Notes under the pieces: model-generated
Told to the model about the DNA's origin: nothing
Database searches by the model: none
The model's input: the letters and a program-made list of their open reading frames with translations, nothing else
Made by a program: the position numbers and the translations under genes
Shown: one piece after another, positions 1 to 9,300 of the stretch
How the letters are laid out: each line of letters begins with the position of its first letter
Position numbering within the stretch: the first letter of the stretch is position 1
Assembly (NCBI RefSeq): GCF_040546275.1
Contig: NZ_JBEPNO010000004.1
Location: 235,541 to 299,540 of the forward strand
From: Nakamurella sp040546275
Lineage (GTDB): Bacteria > Actinomycetota > Actinomycetes > Mycobacteriales > Nakamurellaceae
Direction of reading: 5' to 3'
Length of the DNA: 64,000 nt

Positions 1-383
1 GGGCCACCGGCGTTGATGATCTCGGCGAGCGATCTCGCCGAGAGCAGTTCCATCACGATGGCCGGCCCGTTCGGGAGGCTGAGCATGTCGAAGATGGTCA
101 CCACATGCGGGTCCGACACCGAGGCGACGGCTCTGGCCTCGCGCATCGTCCGCTGGGCGATCTGGTCGACCTCCGACGCCGGCATCCCGCGGGGGAAGTC
201 GACCTCCTTGATCGCGACCGGGCGGTTGAGGACCTCGTCGTGCGCGGCCCAGACCCGGCCCATCGCCCCCTTGCCGACGACCCGTTGCAGGCGGTAACGG
301 CCGCCCAGCACCCGCTGGGTGCTCTCGTCGTCGGCTCCGGGCAGCGGCCCACGCCGCTGCGGACCGCCCGACGGAATGCTCAC
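1..383 (-). CDS. Serine/threonine protein kinase, N-terminal part (runs off the left edge)
   Basis: The reverse strand reads without a stop from a GTG at 383 to the window edge, giving 127 residues of a Hanks-type (PknB-like) kinase. After about 24 variable residues comes GGRYRL, then the glycine-rich loop VGKGAMGRVW, the ATP-anchoring lysine in PVAIKEVDF, a helix-C region (TMREARAVA, whose glutamate is the expected salt-bridge partner) and the hinge-side strand AIVMELL. The catalytic loop, activation segment and any membrane segment or sensor domain lie outside the window. The start is chosen because GTG is the first start before the kinase fold; it is not certain. The gene diverges from the kdp operon. 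The substrate cannot be inferred. Confidence 0.85.
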   Translation of the reverse strand, partial: MSIPSGGPQRRGPLPGADDESTQRVLGGRYRLQRVVGKGAMGRVWAAHDEVLNRPVAIKEVDFPRGMPASEVDQIAQRTMREARAVASVSDPHVVTIFDMLSLPNGPAIVMELLSARSLAEIINAGG

Positions 384-688
384 CCGGTCAGTGTCCCAGC
401 CCGGCCGTCACGCCGCAGTTCGTCATGGCGTGGCGGGGCCGAGAGGTCGGTGCCGGCGGCGAGGCCGGCCGTGGTGTCGTCTTCGCAGATGGCCGCCGAT
501 GTGCCGCGCACAACACCGGGCATCAAGGTTTCGTCAAGATCCGTCCGTCGTGGTCAACGCCGCGTCAGGAAAGCACCGAACGTCTTTCGGCAAACCTAGA
601 TTTCGTCCTGGTGGACCCAGATCGGGCCTGCAGTTGTGAAGGACAGGTGCTTGTTCATGTTGATTCCCATTGCCCCTGCGGAGCAGTG
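384..688. other. Intergenic region between the divergent kinase and kdpF; probable kdp control region
   Basis: No convincing gene lies here. A possible -10 box TAGATT is at 597-602, but I see no clear -35 partner, so a promoter is only suggested. A small frame at 657-692 (ATG, 11 codons, TGA) ends inside the kdpF start region: its TGA (690-692) overlaps the kdpF GTG (689-691). It could be a leader peptide or chance. I cannot identify a KdpE site or a known riboswitch by eye. Confidence 0.35.
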
Positions 689-769
689 GTGACCATCGTC
701 GCCGCCATCCTGGCGGTGCTCCTGCTCGGCTACCTGGTCGTGGCCGTGGTGAAACCGGAGAAGTTCTGA
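689..769 (+). CDS. kdpF: KdpF, small membrane subunit of the Kdp K+-ATPase
   Basis: A 26-residue protein from a GTG start: one hydrophobic helix (AAILAVLLLGYLVVAVV) followed by the short charged tail KPEKF, which is the usual KdpF form (about 25-30 residues). In known Kdp systems KdpF sits in the membrane against KdpA and stabilises the complex. Its TGA shares one base with the ATG of kdpA, so the two are translationally coupled. It is easily missed because of its size and non-ATG start. Identification rests on position directly before kdpA plus the single-helix pattern. Confidence 0.9.
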   Translation: MTIVAAILAVLLLGYLVVAVVKPEKF

Positions 770-2430
770 TGAGCCCGGCCATCATCGCCGCCCTCGAGAT
801 CGCCCTGGTGATCGCCGTCCTGGCCGCGATCCACGTACCCCTTGGCGATTACATCGCCAAGATCTACACCTCCCAGAAGGATTGGAAGCTCGAGAAGGGT
901 TTCTACCGTGTCCTTCGCATCGACGCCAAGGCCGACCAGCGCTGGTACACCTACCTGATCTCGGTGATGACGTTCAGCGTCATCTCCATCGCGCTGCTCT
1001 GGGGTCTGCTCGCCGCCCAGGCGCACCTGCCCTTCGATTTCGGTCGGCCCGGCATGCCCAAGGCGCAGAGCTTCAACACCGCGGTCAGCTTCGTCACCAA
1101 CACGAACTGGCAGTCCTACTCCGGTGAGACCGCGCTCGGTTACACCGTGCAGGCCGTTGGGCTCACCGTTCAGAACTTCCTGTCCGGCGCTGTGGGCATG
1201 GTGGTCGTGGCCGCCCTGATCCGTGGTCTCGTCCGCCGTCACACCGACCGGCTGGGCAACTTCTGGGTCGACCTGACGAGGACCACCATCCGGCTGATGC
1301 TGCCGATCTCCATCGTCATCGCACTGGTGATGGTCGCGGCCGGCGTCATCCAGAACCTGAACGCCCCGCTCGACGTCACCACCCTGGCCGGTGGGTCGCA
1401 GACCCTCCCCGGTGGTCTCGTCGCCTCGCAGGAGGTCATCAAGCAGCTGGGCACCAACGGCGGTGGCTACTTCAACGCCAACTCCGGGCACCCGTTCGAG
1501 AACCCGACGATGGCCACCAACATGCTGGCCATCGTCCTCATGCTGGCCATCCCGTTCTCCCTGCCGCGCACGTTCGGCCGGATGGTCGGCAGCCTGAAGC
1601 AGGGCGTCGCGATCCTGATCACCATGGTGATCCTGTGGGCCGGCTCGCTGGCCACCGCGCTCGGCTTCGAGAACGCCCACCCTGGTGCGGCTCTGCAGGC
1701 CGCGGGCGCCGCAATGGAGGGCAAGGAGGTCCGGTTCGGCATACCGATGTCGTCACTGTTCGAGATCTCCACGACGCTGACGTCCACCGGTGCCGTCGAC
1801 TCGACGCACTCCTCGTTCACCGGAATCGGTGGCGGAACACTGCTCCTCAACATCTTGCTCGGCGAAATCGCCCCCGGTGGAACAGGTTCGGGCCTCTACG
1901 GCATGTTGATCCTTGCCATGGTCGCGGTGTTCATCGCCGGCCTGATGGTCGGACGCACCCCGACCTACCTGGGCAAGCGAATCGGCGGTGAGCAGATGAA
2001 GTTCGTGGCCGCCTACATCCTGGCCACACCTGCACTGGTGCTGATCGGGACCGGGGTCGCGCTGCTGGTGCCGTCGGCCAAGGCCGCCGTGCTCAACAGC
2101 GGACCCCATTCACTCACCGAGATCACCTACGCCTTCGCCTCGGCGGGCAACAACAACGGGTCCGCCTTCGCGGGTCTGGGCGCCAACAACAACTTCTACA
2201 ACATCGCGCTCGGCGTGGTCATGTTCCTGGGCAGGTTCGTTCCCATCGCCCTGGTGCTGGCCCTGGCCGGATCGCTGGGGAGACAGGGCTTCCGACCCGA
2301 CGACTCCGGAACGCTGCCCACCCACAAGGCCCAGTTCGTCACGATCCTGCTCGGGGTCGTCGTGCTGGTCGCCGCCCTGACCTACCTTCCGGCGCTCGCG
2401 CTGGGTCCGATTGCTGAGGGATTGTCATGA
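769..2430 (+). CDS. kdpA: KdpA, potassium-binding and translocating subunit
   Basis: This 553-residue polytopic membrane protein has the normal KdpA length (about 557 in E. coli). It forms the K+-selective channel of the KdpFABC pump. The four filter loops of the family are visible: VTNTNWQSY, LGTNGGGYFNANSGHPFENP, TLTSTGAVDS and FASAGNNNGSAFAG. I start it at the ATG overlapping the kdpF stop; longer readings upstream would run through kdpF. The 3' end overlaps kdpB by 4 bases (ATGA). Known Kdp systems are induced by low external K+ through KdpD/KdpE, both encoded downstream. Confidence 0.97.
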   Translation: MSPAIIAALEIALVIAVLAAIHVPLGDYIAKIYTSQKDWKLEKGFYRVLRIDAKADQRWYTYLISVMTFSVISIALLWGLLAAQAHLPFDFGRPGMPKAQSFNTAVSFVTNTNWQSYSGETALGYTVQAVGLTVQNFLSGAVGMVVVAALIRGLVRRHTDRLGNFWVDLTRTTIRLMLPISIVIALVMVAAGVIQNLNAPLDVTTLAGGSQTLPGGLVASQEVIKQLGTNGGGYFNANSGHPFENPTMATNMLAIVLMLAIPFSLPRTFGRMVGSLKQGVAILITMVILWAGSLATALGFENAHPGAALQAAGAAMEGKEVRFGIPMSSLFEISTTLTSTGAVDSTHSSFTGIGGGTLLLNILLGEIAPGGTGSGLYGMLILAMVAVFIAGLMVGRTPTYLGKRIGGEQMKFVAAYILATPALVLIGTGVALLVPSAKAAVLNSGPHSLTEITYAFASAGNNNGSAFAGLGANNNFYNIALGVVMFLGRFVPIALVLALAGSLGRQGFRPDDSGTLPTHKAQFVTILLGVVVLVAALTYLPALALGPIAEGLS

Positions 2431-4535
2431 CCACCCCAACCCTGAACAAGCCCGGGATGGTCGAGTCGGGGGAGCCGCACCGCATCGGTGCCGGCGTCTT
2501 CCGTCCGGCCAGTCTGGTCGCGGCACTACCGAACGCCCTGAAAGCCCTTGACCCGCGGGTGATGTGGCATAACCCGGTGATGTTCGTCGTCGAGGTCGGC
2601 GCCCTGCTGACCACCGTTCTCGTCTTCACCGACTACAGCTTCTTCAGCCTGCTGATCGCGGTTTGGCTCTGGCTGACGGTGATCTTCGCGAACCTCGCCG
2701 ACTCGGTCGCCGAGGGCCGCGGAAAGGCCCAGGCCGCCTCGCTGCGGGCCGGCCGCGACACCGCGGTGGCCCGCAAGGTCACTCCCGCCGGCGTGGAGAC
2801 CATGGTCCCGGCCGCCGAGCTCCGCAAGGGCGACCTCGTCGTCTGCGAGGCCGGCGATACCATTCCGGGTGACGGCGAGATCGTCGAGGGCGTCGCAAGT
2901 GTCGACGAGGCCGCCATCACCGGCGAGTCCGCTCCGGTGGTGCGCGAGTCGGGCGGCGACCGGTCGTCGGTGACCGGCGGTACCCGCGTCCTGTCGGACC
3001 GGATCGTCATCAAGATCACCGCTGATCCCGGGAAGTCTTTCGTGGACAGGATGATCGCCCTCGTCGAGGGCAGTGTCCGGTCCAAGACGCCGAACGAGAT
3101 CGCACTCAACATCCTGCTGGCCAGCCTCACCATCGTCTTCCTGCTGGTGATCATGGTGCTGCAGCCGATGGCGACCTTCTCCGGTTCCACCCAGTCGATC
3201 GTCGTGCTCGTCTCGCTGCTGGTCTGCCTGATCCCGACCACCATCGGCGCGCTCGTCTCGGCGATCGGCGTGGCCGGTATGGACCGGCTGGTGCAGCGCA
3301 ACGTGTTGGCCATGAGCGGCCGCGCCGTCGAGGCGGCCGGCGATGTCTCCACCCTGCTGCTGGACAAGACCGGGACGATCACCTTCGGCAACCGGCAGGC
3401 CTCGGCACTGGTCACCGCCCCCGGCGTCGACATCGACGACCTGGCGTCCGCCGCGCTGCGGTCCTCCATGGCCGACGAGACCCCGGAAGGGCGCTCGCTC
3501 GTCGAGTTGTGCGAGGAGCGTTACGGCGCAAAGGCTCCGGCCGATGCGCGGGCCGAGTTCATCGAGTTCTCCGCGCGAACCAGGATGAGCGGCGTCGACC
3601 TGACGATGCCCACCGGGATCCAGCGGATCCGCAAGGGTGCGGCCAGCGCCGTGTCCGCCTGGGTCGTCGAGCGCGGAGGTCAGGTCAGCGGCGAGGTGAA
3701 CGCCGCGGTCGGCGAGATCTCCTCCTCCGGCGGCACTCCGCTGCTGGTGGCCGAGGTGTTCGAGTCGACCTCGGGCAGAACCGCTGCGGCAGCCCGGGTA
3801 TTGGGTGTCGTCCACCTCAAGGACGTCGTCAAACCCGGTATCGCCGAACGCTTCTCCGAGCTGCGCAAGATGGGCATCCGCACGGTGATGATCACCGGCG
3901 ACAGCGAGCTCACCGCCAAGTCCATCGCGGCCGAGGCCGGCGTCGACGACTACCTCGCCGAGGCCACCCCCGAGGACAAGCTGGCCTACATCCGCCAGGA
4001 GCAGACCGGCGGCCGGATCGTCGCGATGACCGGTGACGGCACCAACGACGCTCCGGCGCTGGCCCAGGCCGACGTCGGTGTGGCGATGAACTCGGGCACC
4101 ACCGCGGCCAAGGAGGCTGGCAACATGGTGGACCTGGACTCCAGCCCCACCAAGCTGATCGACATCGTCGAGATCGGCAAGCAGTTGCTGATCACCCGCG
4201 GCGCGCTGACCACGTTCTCGCTGGCCAACGACGTGGCGAAGTACTTCGCCATCCTCCCGGCCATGTTCGTCGGGGTATTCCCCGGCCTGAGCGCGCTCAA
4301 CATCATGAAGCTCGCGACGCCGTCGTCGGCCGTGCTGTCCGCGGTCATCTTCAACGCCCTGATCATCGTGGCATTGATCCCGCTGGCCATGCGCGGCGTC
4401 CGGTACACCCCGTCATCGGCAGCGAAGCTGTTGTCCCGCAACCTCTGGATCTACGGCCTCGGCGGGCTGATCGTCCCGTTCCTCGGCATCAAACTGATCG
4501 ATCTCCTCATCTCGCTCATCCCCGGAATCGGCTGA
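2427..4535 (+). CDS. kdpB: KdpB, P-type ATPase subunit
   Basis: This 702-residue protein is the ATP-hydrolysing subunit of the K+ pump. Visible signatures are the actuator motif TGES (residues about 165-168), the phosphorylation motif DKTGT with Asp313, and the hinge motif TGDGTNDAP. Membrane segments lie near residues 50-90, 225-280 and in the last 100 residues. The start ATG overlaps the kdpA stop. Length is close to the E. coli protein (682) with a slightly longer N-terminus. No key residue is missing. In E. coli the serine of the TGES motif is phosphorylated to inhibit the pump; it is present here. Confidence 0.97.
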   Translation: MTTPTLNKPGMVESGEPHRIGAGVFRPASLVAALPNALKALDPRVMWHNPVMFVVEVGALLTTVLVFTDYSFFSLLIAVWLWLTVIFANLADSVAEGRGKAQAASLRAGRDTAVARKVTPAGVETMVPAAELRKGDLVVCEAGDTIPGDGEIVEGVASVDEAAITGESAPVVRESGGDRSSVTGGTRVLSDRIVIKITADPGKSFVDRMIALVEGSVRSKTPNEIALNILLASLTIVFLLVIMVLQPMATFSGSTQSIVVLVSLLVCLIPTTIGALVSAIGVAGMDRLVQRNVLAMSGRAVEAAGDVSTLLLDKTGTITFGNRQASALVTAPGVDIDDLASAALRSSMADETPEGRSLVELCEERYGAKAPADARAEFIEFSARTRMSGVDLTMPTGIQRIRKGAASAVSAWVVERGGQVSGEVNAAVGEISSSGGTPLLVAEVFESTSGRTAAAARVLGVVHLKDVVKPGIAERFSELRKMGIRTVMITGDSELTAKSIAAEAGVDDYLAEATPEDKLAYIRQEQTGGRIVAMTGDGTNDAPALAQADVGVAMNSGTTAAKEAGNMVDLDSSPTKLIDIVEIGKQLLITRGALTTFSLANDVAKYFAILPAMFVGVFPGLSALNIMKLATPSSAVLSAVIFNALIIVALIPLAMRGVRYTPSSAAKLLSRNLWIYGLGGLIVPFLGIKLIDLLISLIPGIG

Positions 4536-4537
4536 TC

Positions 4538-5197
4538 ATGACCACTGATACGACAACTTCACCTGACACCGCTGCCTCGGCCGCCAATCTCCAGCCGCCG
4601 TCGGCTGGCGCCGTACTGTCGATCGTCGGCCGTCAGCTGTGGGTCGCCCTGCGGTTCCTGATCGCCATGACGGTGATCCTCGGCATCGCCTATCCGCTGC
4701 TGGTCCTGGGCCTCGGCAAGGTGATCGCTCCGTCGAACGCAAATGGATCGCTGGTCTCGGTCGACGGAAAGGTGGTGGGCTCCAGCCTGATCGGTCAGAA
4801 CTTCGACGGCGACAAGTGGTTCCAGGGCCGCCCATCGGCCGCCGGCACGGACGGCTACGACCCGACCTCCTCGGGTGGAACCAACCTGTCCGCCGACAGC
4901 GAGGTCCTGCTGAAGGCGGTCAACGAGCGGAAGGCCGCGATCGCCAAGGCCGACGGTGTGCCCGAGTCTGCGGTCCCGCCGGACGCGGTGACCGCCTCTG
5001 GCTCGGGGCTGGACCCCAACATCAGTGAGGCCTACGCGCTCATCCAGGTCGATCGGGTCGCCAAGGCGCGTGGCCTTGATGCCACGAAGGTCCACGATCT
5101 GGTGGAATCGTTCGTATCGAAGCCGGCGCTCGGTTTCATCGGGAACCGGATGGTCAACGTCCTGCAGTTGAACATCGCGGTGCAGAATTTGCAGTGA
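4538..5197 (+). CDS. kdpC: KdpC, accessory subunit of the Kdp K+-ATPase
   Basis: A 219-residue protein beginning two bases after the kdpB stop. It has a roughly 35-residue polar N-terminus, one membrane helix (about residues 35-60), then the extracytoplasmic domain with family motifs GSSLIGQNF, WFQGRPSA and SGSGLDPNIS. KdpC joins KdpA and KdpB and raises affinity of the pump. It is slightly longer than the E. coli protein (190) because of the Thr/Ser/Ala-rich N-terminal extension. It is the last structural subunit of the pump; a long perfect palindrome follows 21 bases after the stop, before the regulatory genes. Confidence 0.95.
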   Translation: MTTDTTTSPDTAASAANLQPPSAGAVLSIVGRQLWVALRFLIAMTVILGIAYPLLVLGLGKVIAPSNANGSLVSVDGKVVGSSLIGQNFDGDKWFQGRPSAAGTDGYDPTSSGGTNLSADSEVLLKAVNERKAAIAKADGVPESAVPPDAVTASGSGLDPNISEAYALIQVDRVAKARGLDATKVHDLVESFVSKPALGFIGNRMVNVLQLNIAVQNLQ

Positions 5198-5218
5198 CGT
5201 CGGGGGCACTGCCGACAG

Positions 5219-5260
5219 CGTCCTGCACATCGATCGCTATAGCGATCGATGTGCAGGACG
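5219..5260. repeat. Perfect 42-bp palindrome between kdpC and kdpD (copy A)
   Basis: Every one of 21 base pairs matches, with the centre between 5239 and 5240 and no loop. Each arm is CGTCCTGCA (outer), CATCGAT (middle) and CGCTA (inner). A second element at 63891-63936 has the same outer and inner blocks with a different but equally paired 7-bp middle. There is no T-run after it. It lies in the 101-base gap between the kdpC stop and the kdpD start, so it could attenuate readthrough into kdpDE, bind a dimeric protein, protect the RNA 3' end, or be a mobile palindromic repeat. Presence is certain; role is unknown. Confidence 0.95.
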
Positions 5261-5298
5261 TTGAGGAAGTTTCGGGAGCCAGAGGGCAGGATTGGACG

Positions 5299-8013
5299 AT
5301 GACGGACGTGAGCAGCACCGCCAAGGTGTCCTCCTCCGGCGTCGGCAAGAAGCCGGCCACCGGGCGGCTCCGGGTCTATCTCGGAGCCGCACCCGGCGTC
5401 GGCAAGACGGTCGCCATGCTCGGCGAGGCCCGACGTCGTGCCGAGCGAGGTACCGACGTGGTGATCGGTGTCGTGGAGGACCACGGGCGCGCTCACACCA
5501 AGGAGTGCGTCGAGGGGCTGCCGGTGATCCCGCGGCGAACCTCCGAGCACCGCGGCATCACCCTGTCCGAGATGGACGTCGACGCGATCCTGGCGCGGAA
5601 GCCCGCGGTGGTGCTGGTCGACGAACTCGCCCACACCAACGCGCCGGGTTCCCGGAACGCCAAGCGCTGGCAGGACGTCCAGGTCCTCCTCGACGCCGGC
5701 ATCAACGTGGTCACCACGGTCAACATCCAGCACCTGGAATCGTTGAACGACGTGGTGGCCGGTATCACCGGGGTCGTGCAGGCCGAGACCGTCCCCGACG
5801 ACGTGGTGCGGGCCGCCGACCAGATCGAGCTCGTCGACATGAGCCCGCAGGCGCTGCGGCGCCGGATGGCCCACGGCCACATCTACCCGGCGGGTGCCAT
5901 CGATACCGCCCTCGGCAACTACTTCCGCGAGGGCAACCTCACCGCGCTACGCGAACTCGCCCTGCTCTGGGTGGCCGACCGGGTCGACGAAGGTCTGGAG
6001 CGCTATCGGCGTGAACATGGCATCACCGGGACCTGGGCCGCCCGCGAGCGAATCGTGGTGGCCCTGACCGGCGGTCCCGAAGGTCCGTTGCTGCTGCGAC
6101 GTGGTGCCCGGATTGCCGGCCGGGTCAGCGGTCGTGACCTGGTCGCCGTGCACATCGTCCGGTCGGACGGCTCGATGGGTGCGCCATCGGCGGAGATCGA
6201 GAGCCAGCGGCTGCTGGTCGAGAGCATGGGCGGCAGCTTCCAGCTGATCGTCGGGGACGACATCGCCGCTGCGGTCCTGGATTTCGCTCGGGGGATCAAC
6301 GGAACGCAGATCATCGTCGGCGTCTCCCGGCACGGTCGCTTCACCCAGCTGGTGCGGCCCAGCACCTCCATGGGCATCGTGCGCGACTCCGGCGACATCG
6401 ACGTCCACGTGGTCACCCACAAGCCGGTCTCCCGACGACGTCTCGCCGGCCGTCGCGCGATCCGGTCGTTGAACCGGTGGGCCTGGGCGGCTGCCGTCGG
6501 GGTGCCGATCGTGCTGGCCGGGCTGATGCTCCTGGTCCGCGGTGGGCTCAACCTCCCGACCGTGCTGCTCATCTTCCTGCTCGGCGTGCAGGCCACCGCG
6601 TTGATCGGCGGCGTGCTACCGGCGGCGGTCACGGCGGTGATCGCCAGTGTGATCGCCAACCTCCTGTTCACCCCGCCGTACGGCTCGCTGACCATCGCCG
6701 AACCCCAGAACGCCTTCGCCCTCCTGGTTTTCATCGTCGTCGGCGTGACGGTCGCCTCCATCGTCGATCGCAGTCGGACGGCAGCCGGGCAGGCCGCCCG
6801 TGGTCAGGCCGAGGCGCAACTACTGGCGGCGGTCGCCAATACCCTTGCCCAGCCCGGTGATCCGCTCAACGCGGTGCTCGAGCAGGCCAGGATCGGGTTC
6901 GGGATGAACAGTGCGGTGCTGATCCGGACCACTGCGGGGAGTACCGGCAGCACGACCGGAGCGAGACCGGAGGACCGGCACGTGGTCGCCGCGGTGGGTG
7001 ATCCGCTGGCCGATGGTGTGGATCCGGTCTCCGGCGCAGACGTCGTGGTGACCGCCGGGGACGAGGACGAGCTGATGCTCACCCTCTTCGGCCATCCGCT
7101 CGATGCCGCCGACCAGCAACTGGTCGAGGTGGTGGCGGCGCAGGCCGTGCTCGCCCTGGAACGCAACGAGCTGGAGGTGGAGGCCGCACAGGCGGACCGA
7201 CTCCGGCAGTCCGACGTCGTGAGAACCGCGATTCTGGCGGCGGTCTCGCATGATCTGCGGACGCCGCTCGCGACCATCAAGGCCTCCATGTCGAGCCTGC
7301 GGGACGAAACCGTGACGTGGTCGGACCAGGACCGGACGGAACTGCTCACCGCCACCGACGAGGCTGCCGACCAACTCGACGGGTTGCTCGCGAACCTTCT
7401 CGACCTGAGCCGCCTGCAGACCGGTGTGCTGGTGCCGGTTCGCCGCGCGGTGTCGCTCGACGAGGTGGTGTACCGCGCCCTGATCGGGTTGCCGCGGGAC
7501 CGCGTGGAGATCGATATCCCCGACGACCTGCCGTTGATCGACACCGACCGGGGGCTGCTGGAGCGGGTCGTCGCCAACATCGTGTCGAACGCGATCGGCC
7601 ACACGCCGCCCGGCCCCCCGGTCCGGATCTTCGCCGGCCAGGTGCCGGGCGCGAAGTCCCGGTTGATGCAGATCCGGGTGGTGGACCACGGTCCCGGTGT
7701 CGCGGAGTCGGATCGGGAGGCGATGTTCGCGCCGTTCCAGCGGCTCGGCGATGCCCCGGCCGGGTCCGGCATCGGGCTCGGGCTGGCGGTCGCCCGCGGC
7801 CTCGCACAGGCTGTCGACGCGTCGATCGAGGTCGATGACACCCCCGGCGGAGGCCTGACGATGATCATCACCGTGCCCATCGCCGAACGCGCCGCGACCG
7901 ACTCCAATCCGGCTTCGACCGAATCCGCCGGCCGTGCCGCGGCGGGCTCCACCGATTCCGCGATCGGGTCGGCGCGCCGAGGCGTGGCCGGATCCGCCGG
8001 CGGTGCCGCATGA
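5299..8013 (+). CDS. kdpD: KdpD, K+-responsive sensor histidine kinase
   Basis: A 904-residue sensor in the standard KdpD order. The N-terminal KdpD domain has Walker A GAAPGVGKT (about residue 29) and the DELAHTNAPGS motif. A UspA-like domain follows at about 245-375, then a short four-helix membrane domain (about 395-495), a GAF-like linker, the phospho-acceptor motif SHDLRTPL with His651, and the ATPase domain (N box NIVSNAIGH; G box GSGIGLGL). I start at ATG 5299; the frame is open back to 5194 but that would translate palindrome A. The last 40 residues are low-complexity Ala/Gly/Ser. It overlaps kdpE by 4 bases. Known role: phosphorylate KdpE under K+ limitation. Confidence 0.95.
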   Translation: MTDVSSTAKVSSSGVGKKPATGRLRVYLGAAPGVGKTVAMLGEARRRAERGTDVVIGVVEDHGRAHTKECVEGLPVIPRRTSEHRGITLSEMDVDAILARKPAVVLVDELAHTNAPGSRNAKRWQDVQVLLDAGINVVTTVNIQHLESLNDVVAGITGVVQAETVPDDVVRAADQIELVDMSPQALRRRMAHGHIYPAGAIDTALGNYFREGNLTALRELALLWVADRVDEGLERYRREHGITGTWAARERIVVALTGGPEGPLLLRRGARIAGRVSGRDLVAVHIVRSDGSMGAPSAEIESQRLLVESMGGSFQLIVGDDIAAAVLDFARGINGTQIIVGVSRHGRFTQLVRPSTSMGIVRDSGDIDVHVVTHKPVSRRRLAGRRAIRSLNRWAWAAAVGVPIVLAGLMLLVRGGLNLPTVLLIFLLGVQATALIGGVLPAAVTAVIASVIANLLFTPPYGSLTIAEPQNAFALLVFIVVGVTVASIVDRSRTAAGQAARGQAEAQLLAAVANTLAQPGDPLNAVLEQARIGFGMNSAVLIRTTAGSTGSTTGARPEDRHVVAAVGDPLADGVDPVSGADVVVTAGDEDELMLTLFGHPLDAADQQLVEVVAAQAVLALERNELEVEAAQADRLRQSDVVRTAILAAVSHDLRTPLATIKASMSSLRDETVTWSDQDRTELLTATDEAADQLDGLLANLLDLSRLQTGVLVPVRRAVSLDEVVYRALIGLPRDRVEIDIPDDLPLIDTDRGLLERVVANIVSNAIGHTPPGPPVRIFAGQVPGAKSRLMQIRVVDHGPGVAESDREAMFAPFQRLGDAPAGSGIGLGLAVARGLAQAVDASIEVDDTPGGGLTMIITVPIAERAATDSNPASTESAGRAAAGSTDSAIGSARRGVAGSAGGAA

Positions 8014-8690
8014 GTCGCGTCCTCGTGGTTGACGACGACCTCGCCCTGGCCCGTGCGCTCGGCATCAACCTCCGGGCCCACGGCTACGAGGTGACGGTCG
8101 TGCACGACGGCAAGGCTGCCCTCGACCGCGTCGCCCACGTGCATCCCAACGTGGTCATCCTGGACCTGGGGCTCCCGGACATCGACGGGGTCGAGGTGCT
8201 CGCCGGCATCCGCGGCTGGTCGACCATCCCGGTGATCGTGCTGTCGGCCAGGTCCACCTCCGCAGAGAAGGTCGAGGCCCTTGACGCCGGTGCCGACGAC
8301 TACGTCACCAAGCCGTTCGGCATGGCCGAGCTCCTCGCCCGGGTGCGCGCGGCGGTCCGTCGCGGCGCCCCCGGCACCGGCGAGGTCGCCGAACCCGTCG
8401 TGACGGCGGACTTCACCGTCGACCTCGATGCGCACCGGGTGCTGCGTGCGGGGGAGCCGGTGCGGCTGACCCCGACCGAGTGGTCCATGCTCGAGATCCT
8501 GGTCCGTCATTCCGGAAAGCTGGTGTCCGGCAAGCAGTTGCTGGTCGAGGTCTGGGGACCGGCCTACGAGACGGAGACCCACTACCTCCGCGTCTACATG
8601 GCGCAGCTCCGCCGCAAGCTCGAGCCCGACCCCTCCAAGCCCCGCTACCTCATCACCGAACCTGGTGTGGGTTACCGCTTCCAAAGCTGA
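8010..8690 (+). CDS. kdpE: KdpE, response regulator of the kdp operon
   Basis: A 226-residue OmpR/PhoB-type regulator. The receiver domain (1-120) shows the acidic pocket VDDD, the phospho-acceptor Asp52 in ILDLGLPD, and the conserved lysine in YVTKPF. The winged-helix DNA-binding domain (about 130-226) ends in the usual YLRVYMAQLRRKLE and GVGYRF. It starts on the ATGA overlapping the kdpD stop. In known systems phosphorylated KdpE activates the kdpF promoter, here presumably within 384-688. It is the last gene of kdpFABCDE. Confidence 0.96.
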   Translation: MSRVLVVDDDLALARALGINLRAHGYEVTVVHDGKAALDRVAHVHPNVVILDLGLPDIDGVEVLAGIRGWSTIPVIVLSARSTSAEKVEALDAGADDYVTKPFGMAELLARVRAAVRRGAPGTGEVAEPVVTADFTVDLDAHRVLRAGEPVRLTPTEWSMLEILVRHSGKLVSGKQLLVEVWGPAYETETHYLRVYMAQLRRKLEPDPSKPRYLITEPGVGYRFQS

Positions 8691-8761
8691 AGACCCGGCC
8701 GGGCGAGCTTTGCCGTCGCGCCCTGAAGAAGGCTGACTTCTTGGATGGTCTGCCTATTCGC

Positions 8762-9229
8762 ATGTCGTACGACTGGCTGCTGTCGGCCGTCCTGGATGAC
8801 GGGCCCCATCTCGACGGCTTCGAGATCGTGCGATTGTCCGACGTGACCCAGGTCAGGGAGGTCTCGACCGGCCCGCTCCGATACCTGTCGCGCGGGTTGC
8901 AGGCAGTGGGGCAGTGGCCCATCCCGCCGGACACGGCCGTGGCGTTGGCAGGTCTTGCACTGAACACGATCCGCTCCATCCTCGAGTCGGTCCACGTCGC
9001 AAGCCCAATGGTGGGGATCCATCGCGAAGGAATCGCTCCCGACGAGATCTACATCGGTCACGTGGTGCGGGTGGGTCGCAAGAAGGTCCGCCTTCTGGAC
9101 ATCGGGTTGAACGGGCAGTGGAGGCCCCGCCCTCGGGTCTGGAGGTTGGCTGACATTACCCATCTCCAGTCCGGCGGCCGCTACCAGCGAGCGTTGGCCG
9201 ACTTCGGGGATGCTCGCCCGCTGCGGTAG
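8762..9229 (+). CDS. Uncharacterised actinobacterial protein, start uncertain
   Basis: The frame gives 155 residues from ATG 8762. It is not membrane or secreted. It shows W-L-L near the start, LDGFEIVRLSDVTQVRE, then a WP-containing centre and near the end WRLADITHLQSGGRYQRAL. I recall families of small actinobacterial proteins with this layout (two short beta domains, each ending in a xR(L/I)xDI(T)-like turn), but none with a known function. The frame is still open and protein-like upstream (LKKADFLDG), where a TTG at 8740 preceded by AAGAAGG could be the true start; further upstream it enters the end of kdpE. Expression may depend on the kdp operon. Confidence 0.55.
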   Translation: MSYDWLLSAVLDDGPHLDGFEIVRLSDVTQVREVSTGPLRYLSRGLQAVGQWPIPPDTAVALAGLALNTIRSILESVHVASPMVGIHREGIAPDEIYIGHVVRVGRKKVRLLDIGLNGQWRPRPRVWRLADITHLQSGGRYQRALADFGDARPLR

Positions 9230-9300
9230 CCGCGACGAGGGGCACCCGCGAAGGCGTTGGCCGTTCAGCGCTGCCGATAAGCCACATCGACACAGACAGA

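Noticed and set aside
384..688. c-di-AMP (ydaO) or other known riboswitch before kdp
   Set aside because: The region is short and no conserved core could be recognised by eye.
5219..5260. Palindrome A as an ordinary intrinsic terminator
   Set aside because: There is no loop and no T-run, and kdpDE are expected to be read through; left as unknown function.
5194..5298. Earlier in-frame GTG start for kdpD
   Set aside because: It would translate the palindrome into unlikely sequence and overlap kdpC; ATG 5299 directly precedes the KdpD domain.
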